From: JAUWMI01 sp964454265
GTDB lineage: Bacteria > Sumerlaeota > Sumerlaeia > MWCT01 > JAUWMI01
Direction: 5' to 3'
Assembly (NCBI GenBank): GCA_964454265.1
Contig: CAYVXD010000005.1
Location: forward strand, 3,127-67,126
DNA length: 64,000 bases
Made by a program: the position numbers and the translations under genes. Positions 6,901-15,346 of this stretch are shown piece after piece. Each line of letters starts with the position of its first letter. The first letter of the stretch is position 1. The notes beneath the pieces are model-generated. The model did no database searches. It was not told the DNA's origin and saw only the letters and a list, made by a program, of their open reading frames with translations.

Positions 6901-9348
6901 GCGAAGGTGATGATCCGACGAGGCACGGAAGAAGATGCCACACTGCTGGCCGATAAAGTGCGTGTACTTAATGGGCTCATGTCGTACGAGCATGAGCTTC
7001 CTGCGGGGTTTCCCGAAGGGCGCTATACGCTACTCGCCTACGCCTATAACTTTCCGGAGGAATACGATGCCCTGGCCACCGCAGATTTTGAAGTGGTCAA
7101 GCCAAAGCTCGCGCTTGACGTGGCTTATAGTCCATCTCCGGACCCGTTTTTTCAGCAAAATAGAGGAGTGACATTTGACTTTACGCTGACGAATAAGAGC
7201 AAAGTTGCGTTGCCCGAGGTTTCCCTGCGCGTCACTAATCCTGAATTTCCAGATCCGATTCTTGCAAAGACATTTCGACTCGATCCGAAAGAAAAGCAGA
7301 CATTTTCGCTAGGCTGGAATCCCACACCCGGCGTTCACCACATCATTATTGAGGCCAGACAAAGCAAGCAGAGCAAAGAGAGCAATGGTGTGACCAAGCA
7401 TTTGTTTCTACCAGTCAGGGTACCCAGACAGCAGGCCGTTCTGGTGGTGGATCCCGATGAAATCACGCCGGTGCCGAACCCTTTCTATACGGATTCGCTC
7501 CCGGAATTTGTGGTTCGGCTCTACAATCTGGGCGACCGGGCAGCGGAGAATGTGTACTGCGAGCTCCAGCTGGGCAATGGTATTACCCTGGGCGCAATCA
7601 AGGAGATCAAGAGACTTGATCCGCAGAGTAGTCGGGAGTTGCGCTTTCAAACAATCAATCCCTTTCCTCAAGGGCGGTTTAGCCTGAACTTTTTTATTAA
7701 GGCCTATGAGGAGAGCATAGATGATTATATTACCATTCTGGAGGTACCGACGTTTGTAACCGTGCTAGCGATGCCAGATCTAACGGTTGATCCCGAATCA
7801 ATCAAGTTCCATAGCGATCAATTTTTAAACGGGGAAACAATTTTTATCACGGCGACCGTAAAGAACATTGGGGGCCGAGCTGCAGAGGACTTCCTCGTCG
7901 AGGCGTTTGAGAATATTCCCTGGGATCGCGCCAAGGTTGCCGCATGCTTTTACCATGCACCGAATGTGCGGATTGACCGCCTGGGGCCAGGCGAGGAAAC
8001 TGAGGTAACCATTCGCTGGGATCGGTTTGGGCTGCCGGGAGATTACACGGTCTATGTGATTGCCAATAGCACAAAGACGCTGAAAGAGGCCGACTACACA
8101 AACAACCTGGCTTCGCGAATGGTGCACATTAAAATGCAGGGAAACATTGAGATCGCCATGCAGGACGTTCAGACATCCAGCAAAGCCATTGGCCGCGGCG
8201 ATGAGGTTACTATTTCCTATACGATTCGTAATTCCAGCGATATCGATCTCGGTCCTTTTGAGGTTATTATGGAGGAGCAGGCGCCCAATGAACGCAAGCG
8301 TCCGTACGGATCTCCCATTGAGATTAAACTCTTAAAGGCCCACGAGGAGATTACCCAATCAGTTCTTTGGAAGATTGACAGATACAAGAACGTTTTCTCC
8401 GTTTTGGCAAACTCGGATAAAGAGATAGATGAGCTGAACTACGGGGACAATTCTATTGACATCGTATTTGACTACATCTGCGGTTTGCACGATCTCGATC
8501 CGGTGGGTAAGGAGCAGTACAGCTGTAGAACTCTCTTCCCCATGGGTCGCAAAGAGATGGTGCAGATCAATCCCGCCCTGGAAATTTATCCTAGCAGCTT
8601 GCGGAATGCCTCTGGACACCTAATTGATGTGGATCCCAAGTACGCATCCCACTATGAGGTTCCGACCGCCACAGAGGCAGATCCGCTGCACGACAACATC
8701 TGGTATTTTGCGACCAGGTGGTTGGAATCCTCTCCCTACGAGAATGCGGAACCGATCACGCTTAGCATCCCACTACCCGAAGAGGATCAGACCAGTGTGT
8801 ATGATGTGTACATTTGCGTGCAGACCAATCGGAATTACAAAGGGTATCGGGCATCCAAAATACGGCTTAAGATTGAGGATGAGAAAGATTTTCAGCTCCA
8901 TAATTACACTGATGATAAGTTGCCGTGGAAGACAGTGAAATACTATTTGGGACGCTATGACGTGCATGACCATTACTTTGACGTAACGATTGACGATGTG
9001 GAGGACAACTACTTTACGATTGTCAACCATTTTGAGTTTGTGCCAGTCAAAGCGAAGTTTACCTCGCCAATCGTTGACCTGGGGCGTATAAAGAAGCGAG
9101 GTGTTGGGCTGGCTTTTCGAGCGGACGAAACCAGACCACCGGGAACCGCAGTGCGCTACCGCGTCCGGTTTGGCACCGTGAAGCGGAAGGACGTCTCCTG
9201 GCAACCGTGGGAGGAATTGCCGTTAAATGGGAAAGGGGAGAGTGCGGAGCTGCTCCCTAAGGGTCAGCTGGTACAATGGGAAGCGGAACTGTTTTTATCG
9301 CCAACCCAGTATCCGGTCATTAAGGATTTTCAGATGGAAATCCACTAG
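3982..9348 (+). CDS. Secreted gingipain-family cysteine protease (peptidase C25) with adhesion-type repeats
   Basis: A 1788-residue secreted protein. Residues 1-20 form a signal peptide ending MSSLA. About 25-560 is a gingipain-type propeptide and beta-rich region. About 570-930 is the C25 caspase-fold domain: YLIITHPRFLEAL, then LLVGESSDYVG, the catalytic His806 in YFGHGGPN and the nucleophile, most likely Cys840, in TCSTCDTAW. The C-terminal half (about 1030-1600) contains repeated CARDB/Ig-like modules with phrases such as NIGGRAAEDF and YTNNLAS. The end (1600-1788) is a beta-rich domain of unknown type. C25 proteases of Bacteroidetes leave by the type IX system through a C-terminal signal; I do not recognise that signal here. 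It is followed 99 bases on by a TPR gene on the same strand. Confidence 0.85.
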   Translation: MFRKVCLAVFCVFFAMSSLALTKESAEQYLNSVSVSAAMVEPASLQISLKNRNRAHEAYLYTPIVGRYYIAVPTEELPKIVLGDYEVEVYQDRKRIGSFTNRTAQPDFPLPSQSDFIRYKYVGKFRNSRLARLELVPIIRSKSAGKKPALLVFTTLTFKLQFPYLPKEAEAAERDLLTEKILSHVVLNADCFERFADHSATGLSALSVAKAWADKVNDALTSGPVLKIVVEKPGVYELNYYELRQAGIEPDILRPDRLKLYHDGKEIPIVVKAALTDTFSHNDRIYFYALPFDQTKRPQDAYWLLMETSDKSSAPMRVKPISTSNTQPTASEVITTGMATVEQFKRQFYYHRLIQPFYLGRWYWEEITVEHFKEFPFEIEAISFDEKTFDLTCYFAGKEQGKTNYCAIYLNGALVDSIKWRPLQNYKYEKKVPVRYLRNGTNRLAIYMPDTEKEDLAPKIVFKGFTVTYVRKLESGKNALSVTVKAPVSGSAYRLFLPGFSQRETLIFNVTDSLNPILYQPSSHYHDGKAGITWIDQITSEARYEVVGSDSAKLPVAIQRIAPIEICQQSNRADYLIITHPRFLEALKPFVEARRQQGLRVYTATVDEMYNAFNYGNKDAQAIREFIRYVYYLWASPRLTYVLLVGESSDYVGPPSELPADAQEDLVPVMGFGDTTVNVRADNQYATVSGDDDLPDLLLGRFSVNTAEELTGIIEKTLSYERSSNVGEWSNQHLFVTDDEPEFARIVNNVIEDAFPISAETIRLFQQNFPYSNYYRLWQRKRSRAATEALIQQINDGVVIMNYFGHGGPNIWTAERLFHFKEIEGLHNRTAPIFLTCSTCDTAWLDYPVDAIRYSLAERFLKHREGGAIGVYGPSTGASSSDHEVLIRTLYEGFFDLGLRGMGELTLYSKVRYALEKGNKYVIDQFLLLGDPWLSLSPPRKSFSLAVAPAVVNQETSTTLHITGAWKTAFWGQAKVMIRRGTEEDATLLADKVRVLNGLMSYEHELPAGFPEGRYTLLAYAYNFPEEYDALATADFEVVKPKLALDVAYSPSPDPFFQQNRGVTFDFTLTNKSKVALPEVSLRVTNPEFPDPILAKTFRLDPKEKQTFSLGWNPTPGVHHIIIEARQSKQSKESNGVTKHLFLPVRVPRQQAVLVVDPDEITPVPNPFYTDSLPEFVVRLYNLGDRAAENVYCELQLGNGITLGAIKEIKRLDPQSSRELRFQTINPFPQGRFSLNFFIKAYEESIDDYITILEVPTFVTVLAMPDLTVDPESIKFHSDQFLNGETIFITATVKNIGGRAAEDFLVEAFENIPWDRAKVAACFYHAPNVRIDRLGPGEETEVTIRWDRFGLPGDYTVYVIANSTKTLKEADYTNNLASRMVHIKMQGNIEIAMQDVQTSSKAIGRGDEVTISYTIRNSSDIDLGPFEVIMEEQAPNERKRPYGSPIEIKLLKAHEEITQSVLWKIDRYKNVFSVLANSDKEIDELNYGDNSIDIVFDYICGLHDLDPVGKEQYSCRTLFPMGRKEMVQINPALEIYPSSLRNASGHLIDVDPKYASHYEVPTATEADPLHDNIWYFATRWLESSPYENAEPITLSIPLPEEDQTSVYDVYICVQTNRNYKGYRASKIRLKIEDEKDFQLHNYTDDKLPWKTVKYYLGRYDVHDHYFDVTIDDVEDNYFTIVNHFEFVPVKAKFTSPIVDLGRIKKRGVGLAFRADETRPPGTAVRYRVRFGTVKRKDVSWQPWEELPLNGKGESAELLPKGQLVQWEAELFLSPTQYPVIKDFQMEIH

Positions 9349-9447
9349 GCATGCGGTGTAAGTATGGCCGCAGGAAGTCAGCAACGCAAATCTAATTTGT
9401 GCGCGAAGAATTCCTGATATTCTATTCAGCACAAGGGCAATGCCATA

Positions 9448-10512
9448 ATGAATCAGAAACCTTCTCAAGAGTTGTCAAACCAAGTTAGCGGGCGACCAGG
9501 GCGCCTCACAGCGGATTTAAAAAAGATTCTGCCACTCTGGGGCGCAATTATTGTCCTTTCCCTATTGGCGATTTCCTTGCTTAAGTCATATGACATCCGG
9601 ATCATTAATTCTCTCGAATACTCCGATGCCAATCCGTACCGGTTGGCTGAGGCTCTTGAACTTGAGGCAAAGAAGTACGTCCTGCGATGCCGAGAGAAGC
9701 TTGCGGCACTTGCCCAGCGCCCTGCTGCTGATGCTCCCTTAAAGGGTGATCCAGATCTGGCACGGGCAAAGCAGCTTTTGCTGAAAAGCCTGGAGCTTGT
9801 CCCTGAGAAAACTCAATTGTACGCCGTGCTGGCAGAGCTGGCTTCTATGGAGGGTGATGCGGCTGGCTTTCATCTTTATTCCGGAATGGATCGCGCTGCA
9901 AACAGACACCTGGAGGAGGCACTACAGGAATTTGACGAGGCGCTGGCGGTGAATCCCCGTTTTGTGCCAGCACTGGAGCAGAAGGCGACTGTACTGATTT
10001 CCAGCGGCGCACTGGCTGAGGCCAAAGTGGTGATAGGCCAACTCCTGGCCGTTGATCTGCAGAATAGCGATGCGTTCTATCTTCGCGCACGATTAGCCGA
10101 AAAGGAAGGCGACATCCAGGGCGTTGTCCAGGCACTCGAAACGAGCGTAAAGCTCGATCCGACGAATGTCAAAGCAGTGAAGTTGCTTGGCGATTACCTC
10201 GTCGGGCAAAACAGGGCTCAGGCAGCTATTGACCTCCTTCGTCGCACCCAGCATCATGCCCCACGTGACGCAAACCTTAAGCATCGCCTGGGACTGATCC
10301 TATTTGACCAGGGCCAGTATAAGGACGCAGTGAATGTTCTAAAAGCGGCAACCGAGATTGAGAAATCAAGTGCTCCCCTCTACTTTGATCTGGCGCGGTG
10401 TTACAAGAAGCTAGGCCGGGACAGGTTAGCCCGGATTACCCTTGAGAAAGCCATTGAGATTGATCCGAGTTTTGCCGACCGTCTTCTCTTTCCCGAGAAC
10501 ACTACCCAATAG
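9448..10512 (+). CDS. Membrane-anchored tetratricopeptide repeat protein
   Basis: This 354-residue protein has a short cytoplasmic N-terminus, one membrane segment at about 31-46 (LWGAIIVLSLLAISLL) and then TPR units from about 110 to the end. The units carry typical spacing and phrases such as ALAVNPRFVPALEQKA, DAFYLRARLAEKEGD, SVKLDPTNVKAVKLLGDY and AIEIDPSF. TPR arrays of this kind scaffold protein complexes, here probably on the periplasmic side of the membrane. It follows the C25 protease by about 100 bases in the same direction and could be co-transcribed. No catalytic residues are seen, and the partner is unknown. Confidence 0.75.
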   Translation: MNQKPSQELSNQVSGRPGRLTADLKKILPLWGAIIVLSLLAISLLKSYDIRIINSLEYSDANPYRLAEALELEAKKYVLRCREKLAALAQRPAADAPLKGDPDLARAKQLLLKSLELVPEKTQLYAVLAELASMEGDAAGFHLYSGMDRAANRHLEEALQEFDEALAVNPRFVPALEQKATVLISSGALAEAKVVIGQLLAVDLQNSDAFYLRARLAEKEGDIQGVVQALETSVKLDPTNVKAVKLLGDYLVGQNRAQAAIDLLRRTQHHAPRDANLKHRLGLILFDQGQYKDAVNVLKAATEIEKSSAPLYFDLARCYKKLGRDRLARITLEKAIEIDPSFADRLLFPENTTQ

Positions 10513-10655
10513 GTTCCCACATAGTTTGGATTTCAGGGTGCAAAATCTCTCATTTGCATTCAAATAAAAGTACGGAAACCGAGGGAACCAAACACACGGA
10601 GAAGCATATACAGACTGTGATAGTAGCGGGTATAGCGCAGGGAGGCGTGTGACCT

Positions 10656-10940
10656 TAGGAGGGCCGAGCGGGGATCTGGTTCGTCAGGCGGCAGTCAGGA
10701 GCCGTGCTGGCGGTTGGGTAATTGCTCTGCGAACCAGAGGATATGTTGTTCCGATGCTCAGAAGCACTGCAAAAAGAATCCCGGCGATTACCATGAGTAT
10801 TGGAAAGACGAATATCTGATCAGGCACGTAGTACAGCGGGGGCATGGCCCTGAGGACGAGGTTATTGGCCAGGTGCGTAAGCGCAGCGCTCACCATTGTG
10901 CCTAGAATTCCACCGATTGCGCCGATCAGCGCTGCTTCTA
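10656..10940. repeat. 285-bp perfect direct repeat, copy 1
   Basis: The sequence from 10656 to 10940 is identical base for base to 13787-14071 (offset 3131). It holds the 3' end of the FtsX-type permease gene read on the minus strand. Outside these limits the two contexts are unrelated: GTGACCT and GCCAACAGG flank copy 1. Complete identity means the duplication is recent, is kept equal by conversion, or is an assembly duplicate. Confidence 0.95.
10684..10940 (-). pseudogene. Truncated C-terminal fragment of FtsX/MacB-type permease
   Basis: Read on the minus strand, this encodes the last 85 residues of the permease at 13815-15101, identical in sequence and ending in PPARLLTAA. It contains the final two membrane segments. 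Upstream of 10940 the frame runs into unrelated sequence, so there is no N-terminal permease core, no ATPase partner and no credible start. It is not expected to work. Confidence 0.85.
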
Positions 10941-11190
10941 GCCAACAGGGTGAAGACGAACGGCCGCAAACATACGATCCCGACATCTCATGGGAGGAGA
11001 GCTCCTGTAAAAGCCATCAGTGCATTACGCGGTTACATTCCCAACCACCGAGAATCTACCCGGCTGAGCATTATGCAACTGTTTTAAGAAGATCGAAATT
11101 CATGCATGAAAATGAATCACTTGACAGCGCAAAGCTCAACAGCGTAGATAATCAAAGGAAGTGCAGCGCTGGTGCTATGAGGATGTTGGC
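10941..11190. other. Region between permease fragment and GT-C gene
   Basis: This is part of a stretch of nearly 680 bases without an intact gene (10513-11190). The left part (10513-10655) shows nothing beyond short A/T-rich sequence. The right part holds a promoter (11121-11150) and, just before it, the self-complementary run ATTCATGCATGAA with a further ATGAAT. No RNA gene was recognised. Confidence 0.4.
11121..11150 (+). promoter_or_regulatory. Sigma-70-like promoter for the GT-C membrane protein gene
   Basis: TTGACA at 11121-11126 and TAGATA at 11145-11150 are separated by 18 bases. The predicted start near 11157 gives a leader of about 35 bases to the ATG at 11191, with GAGGA seven bases before it. 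Confidence 0.5.
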
Positions 11191-13545
11191 ATGCAAACCG
11201 ATGCTTTTTCACAACACAAGTCTAAAGAATCGCGCTTACTATGGTACTGTATTCTCCTAGTTGCCGCTTCCCTATTATTCCTCTCGCCTAGAGTGCTTTC
11301 CGGTGACAGCACGGAATATTTATCAGCTGCGGTTAAAGGGAAGCATCTTATACATGCTCATCACCTGGCCTATGCCCTGATGTTAAGGGTTTTTCTTATT
11401 TTAGGCGCAGGTGTTGGACTTGCCGACATCCCTTACTTCATCCTGCGCATGGGAATGATAGCCATTTCCATCTTGGGCCTTATTGCAACGTATCGTTTTC
11501 TGCGCTTTCTTCACATCAGTAGGTCCGTAGCCTCGCTTTCGGCACTCTTAACAGCCGTATCAGGTTTGTATTGGCAGTTTTCTACGCAGATGGAAGCCTA
11601 CATTGCTGCATATGCCGTATTGGTACTCGCGGGCTGCGCATCTCTTTCGCTGGCAAGAAACACTCTTAAGAAAAAAGCAAGAGTAGCAGATCGTGCAACA
11701 GTCCATGCCGGATACTTCCTTTTTCCAGTTTGGCGCTTCCTGGCGAGTGCTTTACTCATCGCTTTCGCTACGACCCTCCACCAGGCTTGTGCTCTGGTAG
11801 CACCAGTATTTGGGCTATTAGTGTATATCGCTATTCGGCGATCGAAGGAGCAATCAGGCCGAAGTGCGGCATCACTATCAATTGCTTTGTTAACGGTTTC
11901 GGGACTGTTCTCCCTGATATTCTATGTAGTTGGATGGAGTGTTAGCGGAGCAGAAGTGCCTTTTCTTTTCTGGATGACCAAGTATGCACACTGGGAAGTG
12001 ATGCCGTGGGGGATGATATCCAATTTTTCGGTGCAAGGAATTAAACAGCTGCTATTGAGTTGGGGCGCAAGCTGGTTCAACGTCACTCCTTTAGCGTTTG
12101 CCAATCCTATGCCCGGGTCGTATGGATTGCTTGCAGTTTGTTCCGCGCTTTTCATTGGGAGTCTTCTTGTCATTTTGCTTGTTGGTGCCGTAAGGGGATG
12201 CGCTCTCTGCGCACATGCGTACTGGATAGCGCTTTGGATTTCCTCTTTTGAGATTTTTATTTTGTGGTGGACGCCATTCCTAAAGAATTTCCAGGCCCTG
12301 GTGTTGCTGCCTCAAGTCTCACTGATAGCACTCTCAGCCGAGAGGTTTTCTAGATTGCTGAAAAGGCGAAAGCCATCACCGCCATATGCAAATGTCATTG
12401 CATCAGCGCCACCCATCGCGCTCGCATTGTTGGCCTGCGTTCTCATTGTCATGAACGGTACAACGCTCATTTTGCCGGGCCTCAAAGATCATCGGCTCGC
12501 TCCTGAAGGCGATCTTCTTATCGTCAGGCAATTTCTGCGTGAGGGCGATCTCTGCGTGCTCGAATGGCCCTATTATAACATCATGAATTCGTTGCTTTCG
12601 TACGAGAACACTGCTACCGTGTACCAGATGGTAGATGAAACCAATTTCCCGAGCTGGAAAACCGATCCCCGGGATTATCATAAGAAAATTATTTTCCATC
12701 ATAGCAGCTTTTTTGTGAGCGATATAGGACTCGAGCGAGCGAAAAAGACGTACGAAGATATTTGGGTCAAATGCCTTCACAATCTTGAGACTGCTGCAGG
12801 AGGGATCAGCAATATTCGGGGATCTGTCCTAACAAATGAGGCGGGACTTTTGTTTGCTATTGTTGGTGTTGACAGCCAACTGCCACTCACTGGGCAGCAG
12901 GTCTATATGTCGCTTGCTCACGCCGCAGAGAATGCGCCGCTCGGTGTTCCCCGGAATATCGATAGAATCTTTTTGAGCAGAGTTCCTGACAGCGTTAAGC
13001 TTGAAAGATTAGTCGCACGACAGACCGCTGCCAGAGCTTCGGGCGAGCTGCCAGAGGTTTTGCATCTCAGATTCACTGATTCGGCACAAAATCCACTCTG
13101 GTTTAAAGAGGGTGATGCGGACAGCATTTCCGTGCACAAGGACCTTATTCGACTGCACAGCAAGGGCAGGGATCCAATTATCTGGACAGCTTTACAGCCA
13201 CCCCGCGACATATCCTCATTTTCACGGCTATCCATAGAGGCTTCTATAAAACCCAAGAATCACGATAGAGGATCTGCTGACCGGGACTCCGATATTCAGA
13301 TTTTTTTTCACTATGAAGGTGAACCCATAAGTGAGAACCGCTCAATTGTGATTCCGTGGAAAGCGGATGGGAAGCGCCACAGAAAGAGCGTGCACCTGTG
13401 GGAACATGCTTTCTATATCAAACCGCGGAAGGCAATTGGGTTACGCCTCGATCCGGGAGATATCCTGGACTCGACCATTGAAATCTGGGATATATCTTTT
13501 CACGCCGAGCCCCCATCGTTTGCTTCAGAGTCGAAGCAGAAGTAG
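11191..13545 (+). CDS. Polytopic membrane protein, probable GT-C glycosyltransferase with C-terminal beta domain
   Basis: This 784-residue protein has a hydrophobic N-terminal part of about ten membrane spans (about 15-430) and a soluble C-terminal part (about 450-784). The first periplasmic loop begins GDSTEYLSAA, with an acidic residue where GT-C enzymes (GT39/ArnT, DUF2723) keep a catalytic Asp/Glu, followed by HHLAYALMLR. These enzymes move sugars from polyprenyl-phosphate carriers onto lipid or protein outside the cell. The start was placed at 11191 because GAGGA lies seven bases upstream; a GTG at 11161 is possible. It sits between the two copies of the 285-bp repeat. The donor and acceptor are unknown. 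Confidence 0.6.
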   Translation: MQTDAFSQHKSKESRLLWYCILLVAASLLFLSPRVLSGDSTEYLSAAVKGKHLIHAHHLAYALMLRVFLILGAGVGLADIPYFILRMGMIAISILGLIATYRFLRFLHISRSVASLSALLTAVSGLYWQFSTQMEAYIAAYAVLVLAGCASLSLARNTLKKKARVADRATVHAGYFLFPVWRFLASALLIAFATTLHQACALVAPVFGLLVYIAIRRSKEQSGRSAASLSIALLTVSGLFSLIFYVVGWSVSGAEVPFLFWMTKYAHWEVMPWGMISNFSVQGIKQLLLSWGASWFNVTPLAFANPMPGSYGLLAVCSALFIGSLLVILLVGAVRGCALCAHAYWIALWISSFEIFILWWTPFLKNFQALVLLPQVSLIALSAERFSRLLKRRKPSPPYANVIASAPPIALALLACVLIVMNGTTLILPGLKDHRLAPEGDLLIVRQFLREGDLCVLEWPYYNIMNSLLSYENTATVYQMVDETNFPSWKTDPRDYHKKIIFHHSSFFVSDIGLERAKKTYEDIWVKCLHNLETAAGGISNIRGSVLTNEAGLLFAIVGVDSQLPLTGQQVYMSLAHAAENAPLGVPRNIDRIFLSRVPDSVKLERLVARQTAARASGELPEVLHLRFTDSAQNPLWFKEGDADSISVHKDLIRLHSKGRDPIIWTALQPPRDISSFSRLSIEASIKPKNHDRGSADRDSDIQIFFHYEGEPISENRSIVIPWKADGKRHRKSVHLWEHAFYIKPRKAIGLRLDPGDILDSTIEIWDISFHAEPPSFASESKQK

Positions 13546-13609
13546 TGATTTGGCGTAAGAGGGTATTGGTGCTCCTGTCTGCGGCAAGAACGCCACGTGC
13601 TATTTGTTC

Positions 13610-13787
13610 AGCCCAAGTTCCGCAGTTAAGAGGGTATAGTATCTGATTTTACTGGACTTACGTTTTCAAAAGGGCCAAAGTCGGCACTACATTGGCCTTT
13701 TCATAACCCCCTAGCAGTATCAATGGTTTACGCGCAAAAATAACTGAAAATTCCTTCCCAAGAGAGCCTAACTGCGGAAGTTGGGCT
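13610..13787. mobile_element. MITE-like segment with 19-bp imperfect terminal inverted repeats
   Basis: AGCCCAAGTTCCGCAGTTA at 13610-13628 is matched by its reverse complement, with one mismatch in 19, at 13769-13787. The 178-bp interval has no coding capacity and holds a central hairpin (13668-13701). The right end coincides to the base with the first base of repeat copy 2. No target duplication is obvious. These are features of a miniature inverted-repeat element or the remnant of an insertion sequence; the family is not identified. Confidence 0.45.
13668..13701. terminator. Bidirectional hairpin terminator between convergent genes
   Basis: AAAAGGGCCAA (13668-13678) pairs with TTGGCCTTTT (13692-13701), with one bulged G. 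The stem has A-run and T-run flanks on either side, so it could end transcription from both the GT-C gene (plus strand) and the permease gene (minus strand), which converge here. Confidence 0.6.
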
Positions 13788-14071
13788 AGGAGGGCCGAGC
13801 GGGGATCTGGTTCGTCAGGCGGCAGTCAGGAGCCGTGCTGGCGGTTGGGTAATTGCTCTGCGAACCAGAGGATATGTTGTTCCGATGCTCAGAAGCACTG
13901 CAAAAAGAATCCCGGCGATTACCATGAGTATTGGAAAGACGAATATCTGATCAGGCACGTAGTACAGCGGGGGCATGGCCCTGAGGACGAGGTTATTGGC
14001 CAGGTGCGTAAGCGCAGCGCTCACCATTGTGCCTAGAATTCCACCGATTGCGCCGATCAGCGCTGCTTCTA
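13787..14071. repeat. 285-bp perfect direct repeat, copy 2 (in the intact permease gene)
   Basis: This is the partner of 10656-10940. Here the repeat is continuous with the rest of the permease reading frame, so this copy is the original context and copy 1 the derived fragment. Its left boundary is the right terminal inverted repeat of the MITE-like segment. Confidence 0.95.
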
Positions 14072-15101
14072 TTCCATATACTACAAGTACGATACGGCGC
14101 GATCCCCCGACGGTTCGCATCAGCCCGATTTCTCTGCGCCGCTCAATCAGAATTAGCGTGAACATGTTCACCATTGCATTCAGGCTAATCAGCAAGACGC
14201 AGCCGGAAAAGAACAGGATTAGCCCTGTTACAATGTTGGCTATCAATCTGAACCGATCGAGAATGTCCTTGTTCGATTCCACCTGTAATCCAAGGGATTC
14301 AAGCTTGTGGCGAACCTGTGGTGCGGCGTTCAGCGAGGCAAGGGCTACGTGCGCGTGCGTGTACTGTGTAGTGTCGTACCCATGGTACCAGCGATTGAAT
14401 GTCTTTACGTATTCCAAGGGAATAATCAGGCCCAGCAGATAGGTGTTCGGTGTGATGCCGACCACTTCGCAGGTTACAGATTGTACTTTTCTACCCGGGC
14501 TGAGTTCCGCCAGGGTTGACTCTCCCATAATTAGATCAAACGTTCGACCAATCACGGCAGCCGGGTTAAATTGCGGTAGATTCTGGCTTCGAGCATAACC
14601 TGCATTGTATATGTCAATGAAATATTGTGAAATCAGCACAGGGATGCGAAGGGTAAGATCTGCATCATAACGAAATTCCTTCCCTGGTGCCAGGTCATCG
14701 GCCACCATTTCTCTTGGAACTCCATTGACTACAACATCGGTACTGATGACAGTGCCAAAAATGCTCCCTTCGGCACGAGTCGGAAAGGTAATGGTGAGCT
14801 GTGGCGCCACGTATTCCACACCCGGCATTGCGCGAATCTTGGTAATTGTCTCTTCGGTGATTTGCGTTGTATCAACCCGCACAAGGCTGATATCTGCAGT
14901 TTGTGGAGAGGCGATTAGAATCCGCTCAGGAAAGGCCCGATTAATTTTTTGCAGGATATGAATTTGAATACCGAGCGCGAGGGCAACGCTCATACATAAT
15001 ATGCCCACCGCGACAGCCATACTGAGAACAGCTAAGAACGTTCGGAGCCGTTTCCGTGTCAGATTTTGGTGAACGATGTACAGATAATTACGTATTTTCA
15101 T
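13815..15101 (-). CDS. ABC transporter permease, FtsX/MacB/LolC family
   Basis: This 428-residue protein has the family's four-span layout: one membrane segment near the N-terminus (about 21-44, LAVLSMAVAVGILCMSVALAL), a large periplasmic domain (about 50-290) and three C-terminal spans (about 292-320, 345-370 and 385-412). The last spans carry ERRREIGLMRTVGGSRR, the cytoplasmic coupling sequence that meets the ATPase. Such permeases work with LolD/MacB-type ATPases to extract lipoproteins or drive tripartite export rather than solute import. No ATPase is adjacent; the fragment at 1-114 is of the right type but far off. It lies downstream of nothing obvious and converges with the GT-C gene. 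Confidence 0.85.
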   Translation of the reverse strand: MKIRNYLYIVHQNLTRKRLRTFLAVLSMAVAVGILCMSVALALGIQIHILQKINRAFPERILIASPQTADISLVRVDTTQITEETITKIRAMPGVEYVAPQLTITFPTRAEGSIFGTVISTDVVVNGVPREMVADDLAPGKEFRYDADLTLRIPVLISQYFIDIYNAGYARSQNLPQFNPAAVIGRTFDLIMGESTLAELSPGRKVQSVTCEVVGITPNTYLLGLIIPLEYVKTFNRWYHGYDTTQYTHAHVALASLNAAPQVRHKLESLGLQVESNKDILDRFRLIANIVTGLILFFSGCVLLISLNAMVNMFTLILIERRREIGLMRTVGGSRRIVLVVYGIEAALIGAIGGILGTMVSAALTHLANNLVLRAMPPLYYVPDQIFVFPILMVIAGILFAVLLSIGTTYPLVRRAITQPPARLLTAA

Positions 15102-15346
15102 GGTGATGTGCCTGCCGAGAGAACGTCACAATGTTCACATTGAAAGATTCTATGCTGCATAGCCATCCGCAGAATAGATTATTGCACTGCCAGAGTTCCG
15201 TTAACAGCTACTAGTGCTCGAAGTGGCATCTCTTCTCCCCTAGTTGTACTCGCCAAGTATCGCAGCTCAGGCATTGTAATAATCAAGCAAAATCAAAAAG
15301 ATGTAATTGACTGACAGCCTCATTGTCATCTATTTACTGCAGTTGT

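Noticed and set aside
10714..10905. Plus-strand 63-codon frame present in both copies of the duplicate
   Set aside because: It is the antisense of the permease end and is duplicated only because the DNA is.
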